DNA of 6,241 nt. Origin: an uncultured Prevotella sp. (GTDB taxonomy: Bacteria; Bacteroidota; Bacteroidia; Bacteroidales; Bacteroidaceae). The DNA lies in the NCBI GenBank assembly GCA_938023885.1, contig CALJCU010000298.1, positions 1 to 6,241 of the forward strand, read 5' to 3'. This document shows, in pieces, positions 1-5,121 of this stretch (the first letter of the stretch is position 1; each line of letters starts with the position of its first letter). The notes beneath the pieces are model-generated. The model was not told the origin of the DNA and made no database searches. It worked only from the letters and a program-made list of their open reading frames with translations. The position numbers and the translations under genes are program-made.

Positions 1-56
1 ATGTTCTTGATAGAATCATTAAGTATAAATTTCAATCTTTTTGTTTTTCTATCCAT
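1..56 (-). CDS. Possible 5' end of a hypothetical gene, truncated by the window edge
   Basis: On the minus strand an ATG at 56-54 opens a frame that stays open to the left edge, giving 18 codons that read MDRKTKRLKFILNDSIKN. The lysine-rich start and the A-rich AGCAAAAATG context are compatible with a Bacteroidales gene start. It would be divergent from the gene at 181. No function can be assigned from so few residues, and a frame this short can arise by chance in AT-rich DNA. Confidence 0.3.
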   Translation of the reverse strand, partial: MDRKTKRLKFILNDSIKN

Positions 57-127
57 TTTTGCTATCTCATCAACTGAAATCAAACATGAATCTAACTAGC
101 TGAAGAACCTAAAAAAAGTTAATTTGC

Positions 128-157
128 TTGCGAATTACAGATAATTTCGTAAATTTG
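128..157 (+). promoter_or_regulatory. Bacteroidetes-type sigma-ABfr promoter for the 181-699 gene
   Basis: TTG at 128-130 is followed after 19 bases by TAAATTTG at 150-157, which matches the Bacteroidetes -7 consensus TAnnTTTG exactly, and the spacing is the usual one. Transcription would start near 163-166, leaving a leader of roughly 15-18 bases before the ATG at 181. A second TTTG at 123-126 could act as an alternative -33 element. No Shine-Dalgarno is visible in the leader (ACAACCGAAATATG), which is normal for this phylum. Confidence 0.6.
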
Positions 158-180
158 TCAATGATAAAAACAACCGAAAT

Positions 181-699
181 ATGGACAAGAACGAAGAAAC
201 CATTAGCTTAACGAAGTGCGACAACTCTATTCTGGCCGATGAAATCGTTTCTAAGCTGGCCAACGCTGGTATAGCTTCATCGCTCCACGACGAGCTCAAC
301 GACCCCGCTTATGGCGCTTACGGACCTAATCCCGGGATTGAGGTGAGGGTGTTCAAGAAGGACTTGGAGCGAGCCCAGAGCATATTGAAGGAGATAACCG
401 AAAAGCGAGAGAAGCAACTGCCATGGTGCCCCAATTGCGGCAGTCAGAATGTCGTAGCGTTAGGCAAGGTAAGGCCCAAGCTGTCTAAGTGGGCGGTCAT
501 CATCGGCGTTCTCTTGGTTGTCATCGGAATCGTCTGCATTATCCTACCATTCTGTGTGAAGTCTCTAGAGTCAGCTACGGTTAGCTTTCTTATTATATCA
601 CTGATCTCATTGGCGGTTGGCGTTGTCCTAGTCATACCCCAGCGAGAGCGCAAAAACTACAAATGCAACGAATGCGGGACTGAATTCTATAAGGAATAA
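181..699 (+). CDS. DUF2007-like membrane protein with a split zinc ribbon
   Basis: 172 residues. Residues about 8-72 look like the DUF2007 'putative signal transducing protein' fold: an N-terminal strand, the helix LADEIVSKLANAGI, an acidic turn, the strand GIEVRVFKKD, then a helix ending in ERAQSILKEI. A CPNCG knuckle (C83, C86) precedes two hydrophobic segments (about 103-125 and 133-153), and a second knuckle CNECG (C162, C165) lies at the C-terminus. The transmembrane hairpin would bring both cysteine pairs to the same, probably cytoplasmic, face to form one zinc site. The exact function of the family is unknown; a regulatory or binding role is inference. The start is the first ATG after a good promoter. 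Whether it is element cargo or host DNA cannot be settled here. Confidence 0.85.
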   Translation: MDKNEETISLTKCDNSILADEIVSKLANAGIASSLHDELNDPAYGAYGPNPGIEVRVFKKDLERAQSILKEITEKREKQLPWCPNCGSQNVVALGKVRPKLSKWAVIIGVLLVVIGIVCIILPFCVKSLESATVSFLIISLISLAVGVVLVIPQRERKNYKCNECGTEFYKE

Positions 700-783
700 T
701 TTTTAGACCCAATAATAATGTGGCAATCCAACAACTTATCTGCAAAAAGATATAAACCACTTACCTAATAAATCTCTGAACTT

Positions 784-993
784 ATGAGAAAGAAGACAGA
801 TATTAAAATAAGATGCAATGATATTGAACAACAGCTGAAGGAATGGGGTAAAGTGCCAACTAATAGCGAGGATACCAATCTGCTTCATAAAGTCAATAAC
901 CTTTATCGTGAATTAGGCGACAAGCCGGAGGTACAACGACTTATGACCTTGTATCCAACAAATCAACTTTATACCAAATGGGGCATCCGTTGA
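784..993 (+). CDS. Small hypothetical protein, possibly the N-terminal part of a frameshifted gene
   Basis: 69 residues, rich in charged and helical residues (IEQQLKEWGKVPT, LLHKVNNLYRELGDKPEVQRLM). The family is not recognised. An in-frame TAA at 769-771 makes the ATG at 784 the earliest start, and there is no Shine-Dalgarno. The frame ends with TGA at 991-993, but the +1 frame is open from 947 and runs directly into the gene at 1013. Skipping one G of the GGGG run at 980-983 would join the two into one protein of about 401 residues (66 + 335). The pattern KEWGKVPT here and EKYGELPG in the next frame may be related repeats, which would favour one ancestral gene. It may equally be a real small protein in an operon with its neighbour. 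Confidence 0.55.
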   Translation: MRKKTDIKIRCNDIEQQLKEWGKVPTNSEDTNLLHKVNNLYRELGDKPEVQRLMTLYPTNQLYTKWGIR

Positions 994-1012
994 TCCAGAA
1001 GAACATCCTGAG

Positions 1013-1990
1013 ATGGAAACCCTTGGCTTCATCAATCGCTCTGTAGAACTGCCTTACAGTCGAGCCAAAAGGTATATAAAACAGTGTGTAGAAAAATACG
1101 GAGAATTGCCAGGGCTGAATACTTGGCCAATGTATTTTGTGTTTCAGGATGACTTAAATCGAAGAAACTATTATTACGGATTCTCAAAGGACCAGCTCGA
1201 CTTCATTGGCAGTTTAATTGACGGGGGCTACCTAACCGATGAAAAGTTAATCGTCAAGTACTTTTCTTGCAGGTTGAATGACAAGTCCGTAATAGAGAAA
1301 ATTGATGCGATACTGGATAAATACAAACTTATCACACTTGGTTATTTGGCAAGGCACCTCCATGAGGGACTTGTATTGGATATCTCGTATCTGCATTCAT
1401 TCTTTGACGAAATGACACAAAGCAATGGAAATATACCAAGAGGCATTTGTAAGGAAGTGAGGTCGCGTTATATGCTCATCGAACCATCATATGGACAGTA
1501 TGCTCAAGAAATAATCATTTGTCGTGGTTATGAGGACCTTGCCAAAGTGGACTTCAAGGAAGCGGCGCGCCTTCTGCCTTATAGGGTCTTACCTAATTAT
1601 TCTTTGGACTTTACTGATGCCGATGACATCAATTATGCACGTGCCTTTCTTTTCCACATGGAAAGGGAAGGTGGATGGGGAGGAATGCCCGATGATCCAA
1701 GAGGCATCATACATATCGATACAGATCATACATTTTTGGACGATCTGAAAAATGGCTTTTGCATGTTCTCCTACATCAATACCAGGATGTATCACGACGC
1801 TCCGGAGAAATCCCTCGATTGGTGCATGTTTCTCATGAGGATGGATTCTGCCTTACTTAAGAGGAATCACAATTCCAAGTTATACAAAAGCCTAAAATAT
1901 TGGATTAATGAGAGAGCTGATGATGCATCAAAAGCTAAATTTCAATTATTGAACAGCTATTTATCAGAGCACTGGGACTTCATGATATGA
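1013..1990 (+). CDS. Hypothetical protein, possibly the C-terminal part of a frameshifted gene
   Basis: 325 residues from the ATG at 1013; no family recognised. It has no signal peptide, no clear transmembrane segment and no obvious catalytic motif. It looks like a soluble, mostly helical protein with aromatic-rich stretches (RRNYYYGFS, GGWGGMPDD) and a DTDHTFLDDL segment. Codons upstream of the ATG remain open back to the TGA at 944-946 and read ASVDPEEHPE just before the methionine, which looks like coding sequence. The true start may therefore lie in the gene at 784, with a one-base frameshift between them. Otherwise it is the second gene of a two-gene operon, 19 bases after the first. A strong terminator follows at 2048. 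Its G+C content appears lower than that of the integrase, consistent with a different origin. Confidence 0.7.
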   Translation: METLGFINRSVELPYSRAKRYIKQCVEKYGELPGLNTWPMYFVFQDDLNRRNYYYGFSKDQLDFIGSLIDGGYLTDEKLIVKYFSCRLNDKSVIEKIDAILDKYKLITLGYLARHLHEGLVLDISYLHSFFDEMTQSNGNIPRGICKEVRSRYMLIEPSYGQYAQEIIICRGYEDLAKVDFKEAARLLPYRVLPNYSLDFTDADDINYARAFLFHMEREGGWGGMPDDPRGIIHIDTDHTFLDDLKNGFCMFSYINTRMYHDAPEKSLDWCMFLMRMDSALLKRNHNSKLYKSLKYWINERADDASKAKFQLLNSYLSEHWDFMI

Positions 1991-2047
1991 TTATACTTGC
2001 GAATTTAATGTTAGTAATTAGTACAACAAATGAGATGAATGATGTAA

Positions 2048-2092
2048 CCTCAGGACAGCGTATTTAAAGAAGCTATTCTGAGGCTTTTGTTT
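2048..2092 (+). terminator. Rho-independent terminator for the plus-strand genes
   Basis: CCTCAGGACAGC (2048-2059) pairs with GCTATTCTGAGG (2072-2083) across a 12-base AT-rich loop. This gives a 12-position stem with one mismatch and one G-T wobble. The T-rich tail CTTTTGTTT (2084-2092) follows. It lies 58 bases after the stop of the 1013-1990 gene and 11 bases before the 3' end of the convergent relaxase gene. In the minus direction the tail (TTACATCATT) is poor, so termination of relaxase mRNA here is less certain. A 5-bp hairpin GAGGC/GCCTC (2099-2112) straddles the relaxase stop codon. Confidence 0.75.
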
Positions 2093-2102
2093 ATAGGAGA
2101 GG

Positions 2103-3413
2103 CTAACGCCTCCATTTACTCTGCTGGCTCTGCTCATCATCCACATCGTTTACATTCATGCCATTGCCAACCTCGTATTCACGGTTGGTATCTTTTGAAC
2201 CAGCATGACTGTCCTTTACAATGTTTGCTGGAGCTGGCCTATTAGGAGATGATTGCTGAGACTGAGACACACTCGAATGATGAGATGCACGACGCTTAAT
2301 GATACCCTTTGACTCAAGGTAGTTATCACGTAGCTGCCGGACGACAGACTCGCGCAAAGTTATGGTCTCGCCATTCCACGAAACCGTACCTCGATGAATA
2401 CGAGTACCGAACTGTCGATACAAGATGCGGTTGATATCAGCAGTCGTGAGTTTTGGGTTGTCTGCGAGAAGCTCGTCGATAGTTCTTTCTATTCTGCCAC
2501 AACGGGTTGCTGAATCCTCGAACTGGAGCAACTCCTTTATGCTAAGGAACTCTCCTCCCTTATAAACAGTCTTGTCCTTATGGTCAACGACGATGTAACC
2601 ATAAGGTGTATCTTTCTTTCCGACAAACACAAGACTGATTCCAAACTTCTTTTTCATTACAGCTGCCAACTCTTCCTTGGTAGCAGACAGGTTGCGATAC
2701 TTTTGTAAGATGGCACGCAGCTGACGACGACGCTTGTCATCTGGCTTGTTTTCCTTTAGAGCGTGCCGCATGATGAGCTGCACTTGTATCGTTCCCTGTT
2801 CCTCACCATTACGGTATAGGTGGACAATAGGCTTCTCGTCATCGTCTTTACACTCATAGCCAAGGCTCTCCATGATGGCGCAGAACTGGGCTTTGGAAGT
2901 GAAGCGATAAGTCAGCACCTCCTTGGCAATATCGTTAATCTCCGGCTCCTGCCTGTTGCCTGTGAACTCCTCCATAATTCCCTGTGTAATCTTCCTTGAC
3001 CGTCGTCTTTCCTGGTTATGCTCTATCTTGTGACCATCAGGGGCAACACGCGATGTGATGATATGGATATGGTTGTTGTCCGTGTCGTGATGGGCATAGA
3101 CCAGTAGCGGCTGACCTTCCTCCGCATATCCCATCTCTTTAAGGTAACGGTGCGCAATGTCAAGTAGCTGCTCATGGGAGTATTCGTTTCCCTTGCAACT
3201 TACAGCTAGATGGAACTGAGCTTTCTGAATACGAGAGTTCCTTGAGGAGTACTTCATAAAATACTGCCGAAGTTTATCCGCCGTATAACTCTCTGGGCGG
3301 AAGCCTATGATGTTGGCAGTTTCCATGAGCGTAGCCTGGCCGCTTTCTACTTTTTTCTCGTTGTAGGCGATGGCATGAAAGTTAGTCGAAGAAGGTAGAA
3401 TGGTGATAATCAT
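2103..3413 (-). CDS. Relaxase/mobilization nuclease (MOBP type, MobB-like)
   Basis: 436 residues. The relaxase would nick one strand at oriT, stay covalently bound to the 5' end through a tyrosine and lead the strand into a recipient. The visible N-terminal relaxase domain (about 1-150) has the candidate catalytic Y17 in AIAYNEKKVESGQA, a strand FHLAVSC (67-73) and the metal-binding histidine motif HHDTDNNHIHI (H108, H109, H115, H117). Basic residues follow (QERRRSRK, 134-141). The middle part (about 160-360) is typical of Bacteroides mobilization relaxases. The C-terminal 70 residues are low-complexity, rich in S, Q, N and P. The ATG overlaps the mobC stop as ATGA (3410-3413), so translation is coupled. 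No coupling protein or secretion genes are present, so transfer must depend on a helper conjugative element. All key residues are intact. The closest named relatives would be the MocB/BmgA class; I do not assign a symbol. Confidence 0.92.
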   Translation of the reverse strand: MIITILPSSTNFHAIAYNEKKVESGQATLMETANIIGFRPESYTADKLRQYFMKYSSRNSRIQKAQFHLAVSCKGNEYSHEQLLDIAHRYLKEMGYAEEGQPLLVYAHHDTDNNHIHIITSRVAPDGHKIEHNQERRRSRKITQGIMEEFTGNRQEPEINDIAKEVLTYRFTSKAQFCAIMESLGYECKDDDEKPIVHLYRNGEEQGTIQVQLIMRHALKENKPDDKRRRQLRAILQKYRNLSATKEELAAVMKKKFGISLVFVGKKDTPYGYIVVDHKDKTVYKGGEFLSIKELLQFEDSATRCGRIERTIDELLADNPKLTTADINRILYRQFGTRIHRGTVSWNGETITLRESVVRQLRDNYLESKGIIKRRASHHSSVSQSQQSSPNRPAPANIVKDSHAGSKDTNREYEVGNGMNVNDVDDEQSQQSKWRR

Positions 3414-3796
3414 AGTTGCTCTTCTATATGGTTGTGAATCTTATCCAGTTCATCCTTTATGCTGCGGATGACTGCAATAGCCTCCTTTGTCTTGGGTAAT
3501 AGGACGCTGGTGAAATAGTCCGAAGACAATTCACCGGCGATGGCAAGTTCGTTTGCACGATGCATACACTGGTTGAAATTTCCTCCGAGCCAAGACAACT
3601 GTTGTTGATATTTTTTATAGAATTGCAACAGCGTGTCCATTGTCTCTAAACTCCCCTTTATCCTTTGGTCATCGAACAGGCTGACAGCCTCACGGACCAT
3701 CGCATTCATATTGTCGCCATAGCTTTTCGCTTTCTTTCGGAAGACGTTAGCGTCATCTTCAGAGAGGCGTATTTCCAATCTTATCTTTTTGTTCAT
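3410..3796 (-). CDS. mobC: MobC-like relaxosome accessory protein
   Basis: 128 residues. The N-terminus (KIRLEIRLSEDDANVFRKKA, about 4-23) looks like a ribbon-helix-helix DNA-binding unit. Residues about 68-85 carry the hallmark of the MobC family, WLGGNFNQCMHRANELA, matching the 'GxNxNQ..xxxN' pattern. The C-terminal part is helical (about 98-125). Proteins of this family bind oriT and help the relaxase reach the nick site. It is the first gene of the mob operon and overlaps the relaxase by four bases. The ATG at 3796 is preceded on the coding strand by CTGAAAG, at most a weak ribosome site. The oriT candidate lies immediately upstream, as expected for autoregulating relaxosome proteins. Confidence 0.87.
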   Translation of the reverse strand: MNKKIRLEIRLSEDDANVFRKKAKSYGDNMNAMVREAVSLFDDQRIKGSLETMDTLLQFYKKYQQQLSWLGGNFNQCMHRANELAIAGELSSDYFTSVLLPKTKEAIAVIRSIKDELDKIHNHIEEQL

Positions 3797-3940
3797 CTTT
3801 CAGGATGGTATGTGGTTTACAGATTTCAACTTATGATAGGGGAGTTGCGACCGATTCTTCCCCCCAGCTCCGCTGGCAAGTGACTTTTGGACGTGGACTG
3901 AGGTGGTAACCGAAGTGTACGTACAAAAGTACAACTTGCT
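3797..3940 (-). other. Candidate origin of transfer (oriT) upstream of mobC
   Basis: This non-coding stretch directly upstream of the mob operon holds several small dyads: GGGGAG (3839-3844) against TTCCCC (3858-3863), CCAGC-TCC-GCTGG (3864-3876) and the 10-bp perfect palindrome TGTACGTACA (3916-3925). A minus-strand frame through it reads SLASGAGGKNRSQLP. From memory, that string recurs as small hypothetical proteins next to Bacteroides mob genes, which would suggest conserved DNA rather than a conserved protein; this is unverified. Position and dyads support oriT, but the nick site cannot be placed. Confidence 0.5.
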
Positions 3941-3948
3941 ATTCCCAA
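3924..3948 (-). promoter_or_regulatory. Weak candidate promoter for the mob operon
   Basis: On the minus strand TACTTTTG (3931-3924) matches the -7 consensus TAnnTTTG. The only nearby TTG (3948-3946) is 14 bases upstream, shorter than the usual 19 or so, so the -33 element is poor. It overlaps the TGTACGTACA palindrome, which could serve as an operator for MobC or the relaxase. If it is used, the leader would be about 120 bases and include the oriT dyads. Confidence 0.3.
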
Positions 3949-4053
3949 TGGACTGCCGTAGCGGTATGTTTTGCGATATATATGGCATCATGTCTGTTTA
4001 AGGTGCTAAATGAGGTATTTCCCGTAGTTGTGGAGCGATCGTGATTAGTCGCA

Positions 4054-4074
4054 GACTCAGTATTTTACTGGCTC
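4054..4074. repeat. Inverted repeat beside the first tandem array
   Basis: GACTCAGTA (4054-4062) pairs with TACTGGCTC (4066-4074) around a TTT loop, with one mismatch and one wobble. There is no T-tract, so it is not a terminator. Flanking near-direct repeats CAGACT (4053 and 4075) and GCGAT...TGATTA (4035 and 4082) bracket it, suggesting a compound protein-binding site or a folded DNA element next to the array at 4095. Confidence 0.45.
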
Positions 4075-4094
4075 AGACTATGCGATTGATTACT

Positions 4095-4241
4095 TTTATC
4101 ACGTGATAACCGTGATAAGTATGATAACCTTTATCACGTGATAACCGTGATAAGTATGATAACATTTATCATGTGATAACCATGATAAGTATGATAATCT
4201 TAATCATGTGATAACCATGATAAGTATGATAACCTTTATCA
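4095..4241. repeat. Tandem array A: 4.2 copies of a 35-bp unit built from TGATAA motifs
   Basis: Units start at 4095, 4130, 4165 and 4200, with a 7-bp remnant at 4235; the period is exactly 35 with no spacers. Each unit has an inverted TTATCA followed by three 9-bp subrepeats of the form NNTGATAAN (in unit 1 at 4102, 4111 and 4120). Units 1 and 2 contain the perfect 14-bp palindrome TTATCACGTGATAA. Units 3 and 4 change unit positions 8 (C to T) and 18 (G to A) together. The array is non-coding, since 35 is not a multiple of 3. The design resembles clustered binding sites such as iterons, arm-type integrase sites or a partition centromere. The function is unknown. Confidence 0.9.
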
Positions 4242-4278
4242 ATTGACCCAGATAAACTCTAACTCAAAGATGGGGAAA

Positions 4279-4414
4279 GATAGATCAGATAGATCAGATA
4301 GAATCTATCTGCGGATTGCTCAGCTAGATCAGATAGAATCTATCCGCGGATTGCTCTGATTGATCAGATAGAATCTATCCACAGATTGCTCTGATTGATC
4401 AGATTGATTTTATC
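4279..4414. repeat. Tandem array B: about 3.5 copies of a second, unrelated 35-bp unit
   Basis: The core GATCAGATAGAATCTATC occurs at 4292, 4327 and 4362, and a degenerate copy at 4397; the period is exactly 35. The array is introduced by three 9-bp repeats, GATAGATCA at 4279 and 4288 and GATAGAATC at 4297. Copy 1 contains a perfect 8-bp-arm dyad, CAGATAGA-A-TCTATCTG (4295-4311), which weakens in later copies. The second half of the unit (GATTGCTC) is shared by copies 1-3. A GATC lies in each unit at 35-bp steps, with an extra one at 4283. The sequence is unlike array A except for the period and a 9-bp substructure. The function is unknown. Confidence 0.9.
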
Positions 4415-4447
4415 TTCACCCAACCGTTGCGGATTCTCGAACGTAAA

Positions 4448-4583
4448 GCAATATATTTGCTCAAGCAAGTTGTTTGCCCAAGTGAGATATTTGCGAGTGC
4501 AATATGCTTGCTCAAGCAATATGTTTGCGCATGTAATATTCTTGATCAGGCAATATGCTTACATGAGTAATATATTGATATAA
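4448..4583. repeat. Tandem array C: eight gapless copies of a 17-bp iteron-like unit
   Basis: Units start at 4448, 4465, 4482, 4499, 4516, 4533, 4550 and 4567, each exactly 17 bp, with approximate consensus GCAATATGTTTGCTCAA. The best conserved parts are the opening GCAATAT (or GTAATAT) and the central TTG. Most units contain a small dyad, GCAA...TTGC, and unit junctions form TTGC-TCAA-GCAA. A forward frame runs through the array but cannot be a repeat protein, because 17 is not a multiple of 3. Length, copy number and lack of spacers resemble plasmid iterons, yet no replication protein is in the window. Integrase/excisionase binding is the main alternative. It ends 15 bases from the HTH gene's 3' end. 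Confidence 0.88.
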
Positions 4584-4598
4584 TGCTTCGCTACAACG

Positions 4599-5033
4599 TC
4601 AGGACATCAACGGTTTCGGTTTTCGCTTGACTTCCGCTTGCAGGGTTTTGAGATGCCTTTCAGCCTTGCAGTCGTCAATGTTAGCCACAGCATCGTCCGG
4701 ATAGTCGGTATCGCTGCATCCTCCATTGGTAATCCACTTCAGCAGCTCGTCCTGGAAGAAGTAGAGCTTGTTACCTCGCTTGTGAAAGGGTATTTTCCGT
4801 TTCGAGGTCATGTCGTAGATCGTCGATGGACTCTTGCCGAGCAGCTTGCTGGCTTCTGTCATACCGATGGGTATGTGCAGACTCGCACAAGACGCGCCGT
4901 TGGCGATGGACGACAACATGGCGATGATGGTATCGCCCTTCTCATGGAGGGATGCCAGAGATTCCGGCATCCCGTCAAAGGTAAATGTTCTCATGGTAGT
5001 AGTTGATTGTGAGGTTGACGTTCGGTTTCCCAT
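4599..5033 (-). CDS. Excisionase-like helix-turn-helix DNA-binding protein
   Basis: 144 residues. Residues about 57-102 (GMTEASKLLGKSPSTIYDMT, then SKRKIPFHKRGNKLYFFQDELLKWI in two parts) form a winged HTH of the MerR-like HTH_17/excisionase type: helix 'TEASKLLG', recognition helix 'SPSTIYDMTSK', a wing with the basic K85-R86, and the closing 'DELLKWI'. The flanks are polar. The C-terminus is acidic and then basic (KRKPKP). Proteins of this kind beside Bacteroides integrases act as directionality factors or regulators of excision; that role is inferred. It lies 74 bases downstream of the integrase on the same strand and is probably cotranscribed. The ATG at 5033 is the longest start; M14 (codon at 4994-4992) is a reasonable alternative, since residues 1-13 are mostly S, T and N. 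Arrays C, B and A follow its 3' end and are natural candidates for its targets. Confidence 0.8.
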   Translation of the reverse strand: MGNRTSTSQSTTTMRTFTFDGMPESLASLHEKGDTIIAMLSSIANGASCASLHIPIGMTEASKLLGKSPSTIYDMTSKRKIPFHKRGNKLYFFQDELLKWITNGGCSDTDYPDDAVANIDDCKAERHLKTLQAEVKRKPKPLMS

Positions 5034-5075
5034 AGTATCAAAATGTTAGTCTGTTAGAATGATAGTTTTCTATTC

Positions 5076-5121
5076 TGTGAGTATGTGAGAATGAGATAAT
5101 GTGAGTCTCATTTCAATGAGA
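5076..5121. repeat. 8-bp near-repeats and inverted repeats at the integrase stop codon
   Basis: Four 8-bp near-repeats, TGTGAGTA, TGTGAGAA, TGAGATAA and TGTGAGTC, run from 5076 to 5107. They merge into three 7-bp half-sites: AATGAGA (5090-5096), TCTCATT (5106-5112) and AATGAGA (5115-5121), with spacers of 9 and 2 bases. The last two cover the end of the integrase gene, including its TGA at 5110-5108. There is no T-tract to suggest a simple terminator. It could be an operator for the HTH protein or an RNA hairpin that controls readthrough from the integrase into the HTH gene. Confidence 0.6.

Noticed and set aside
700..783. Promoter or terminator between the 181-699 gene and the 784 gene
   Set aside because: No TAnnTTTG element and no hairpin with a T-tract was found; the genes may be cotranscribed.
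980..993. Programmed +1 ribosomal frameshift
   Set aside because: No recognisable slippery site with a rare codon, stop-context stimulator or pseudoknot could be seen; an indel or separate genes are simpler.
3800..3991. 63-residue minus-strand frame upstream of mobC
   Set aside because: It covers the dyads of the probable oriT, lacks protein-like composition, and lies where non-coding transfer sequence is expected.
4095..4583. CRISPR array
   Set aside because: The repeats are directly abutting with no unique spacers, the units differ between arrays, and no cas genes are nearby.
4395..4583. 62-residue plus-strand frame through array C
   Set aside because: It is made from 17-bp repeats, so each copy is read in a different frame. 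The open frame is a by-product of AT-rich repeats.
4638..5006. Plus-strand frame of 122 residues opposite the HTH gene
   Set aside because: It is antisense to a gene with a clear winged HTH motif, and its own product has no recognisable features.
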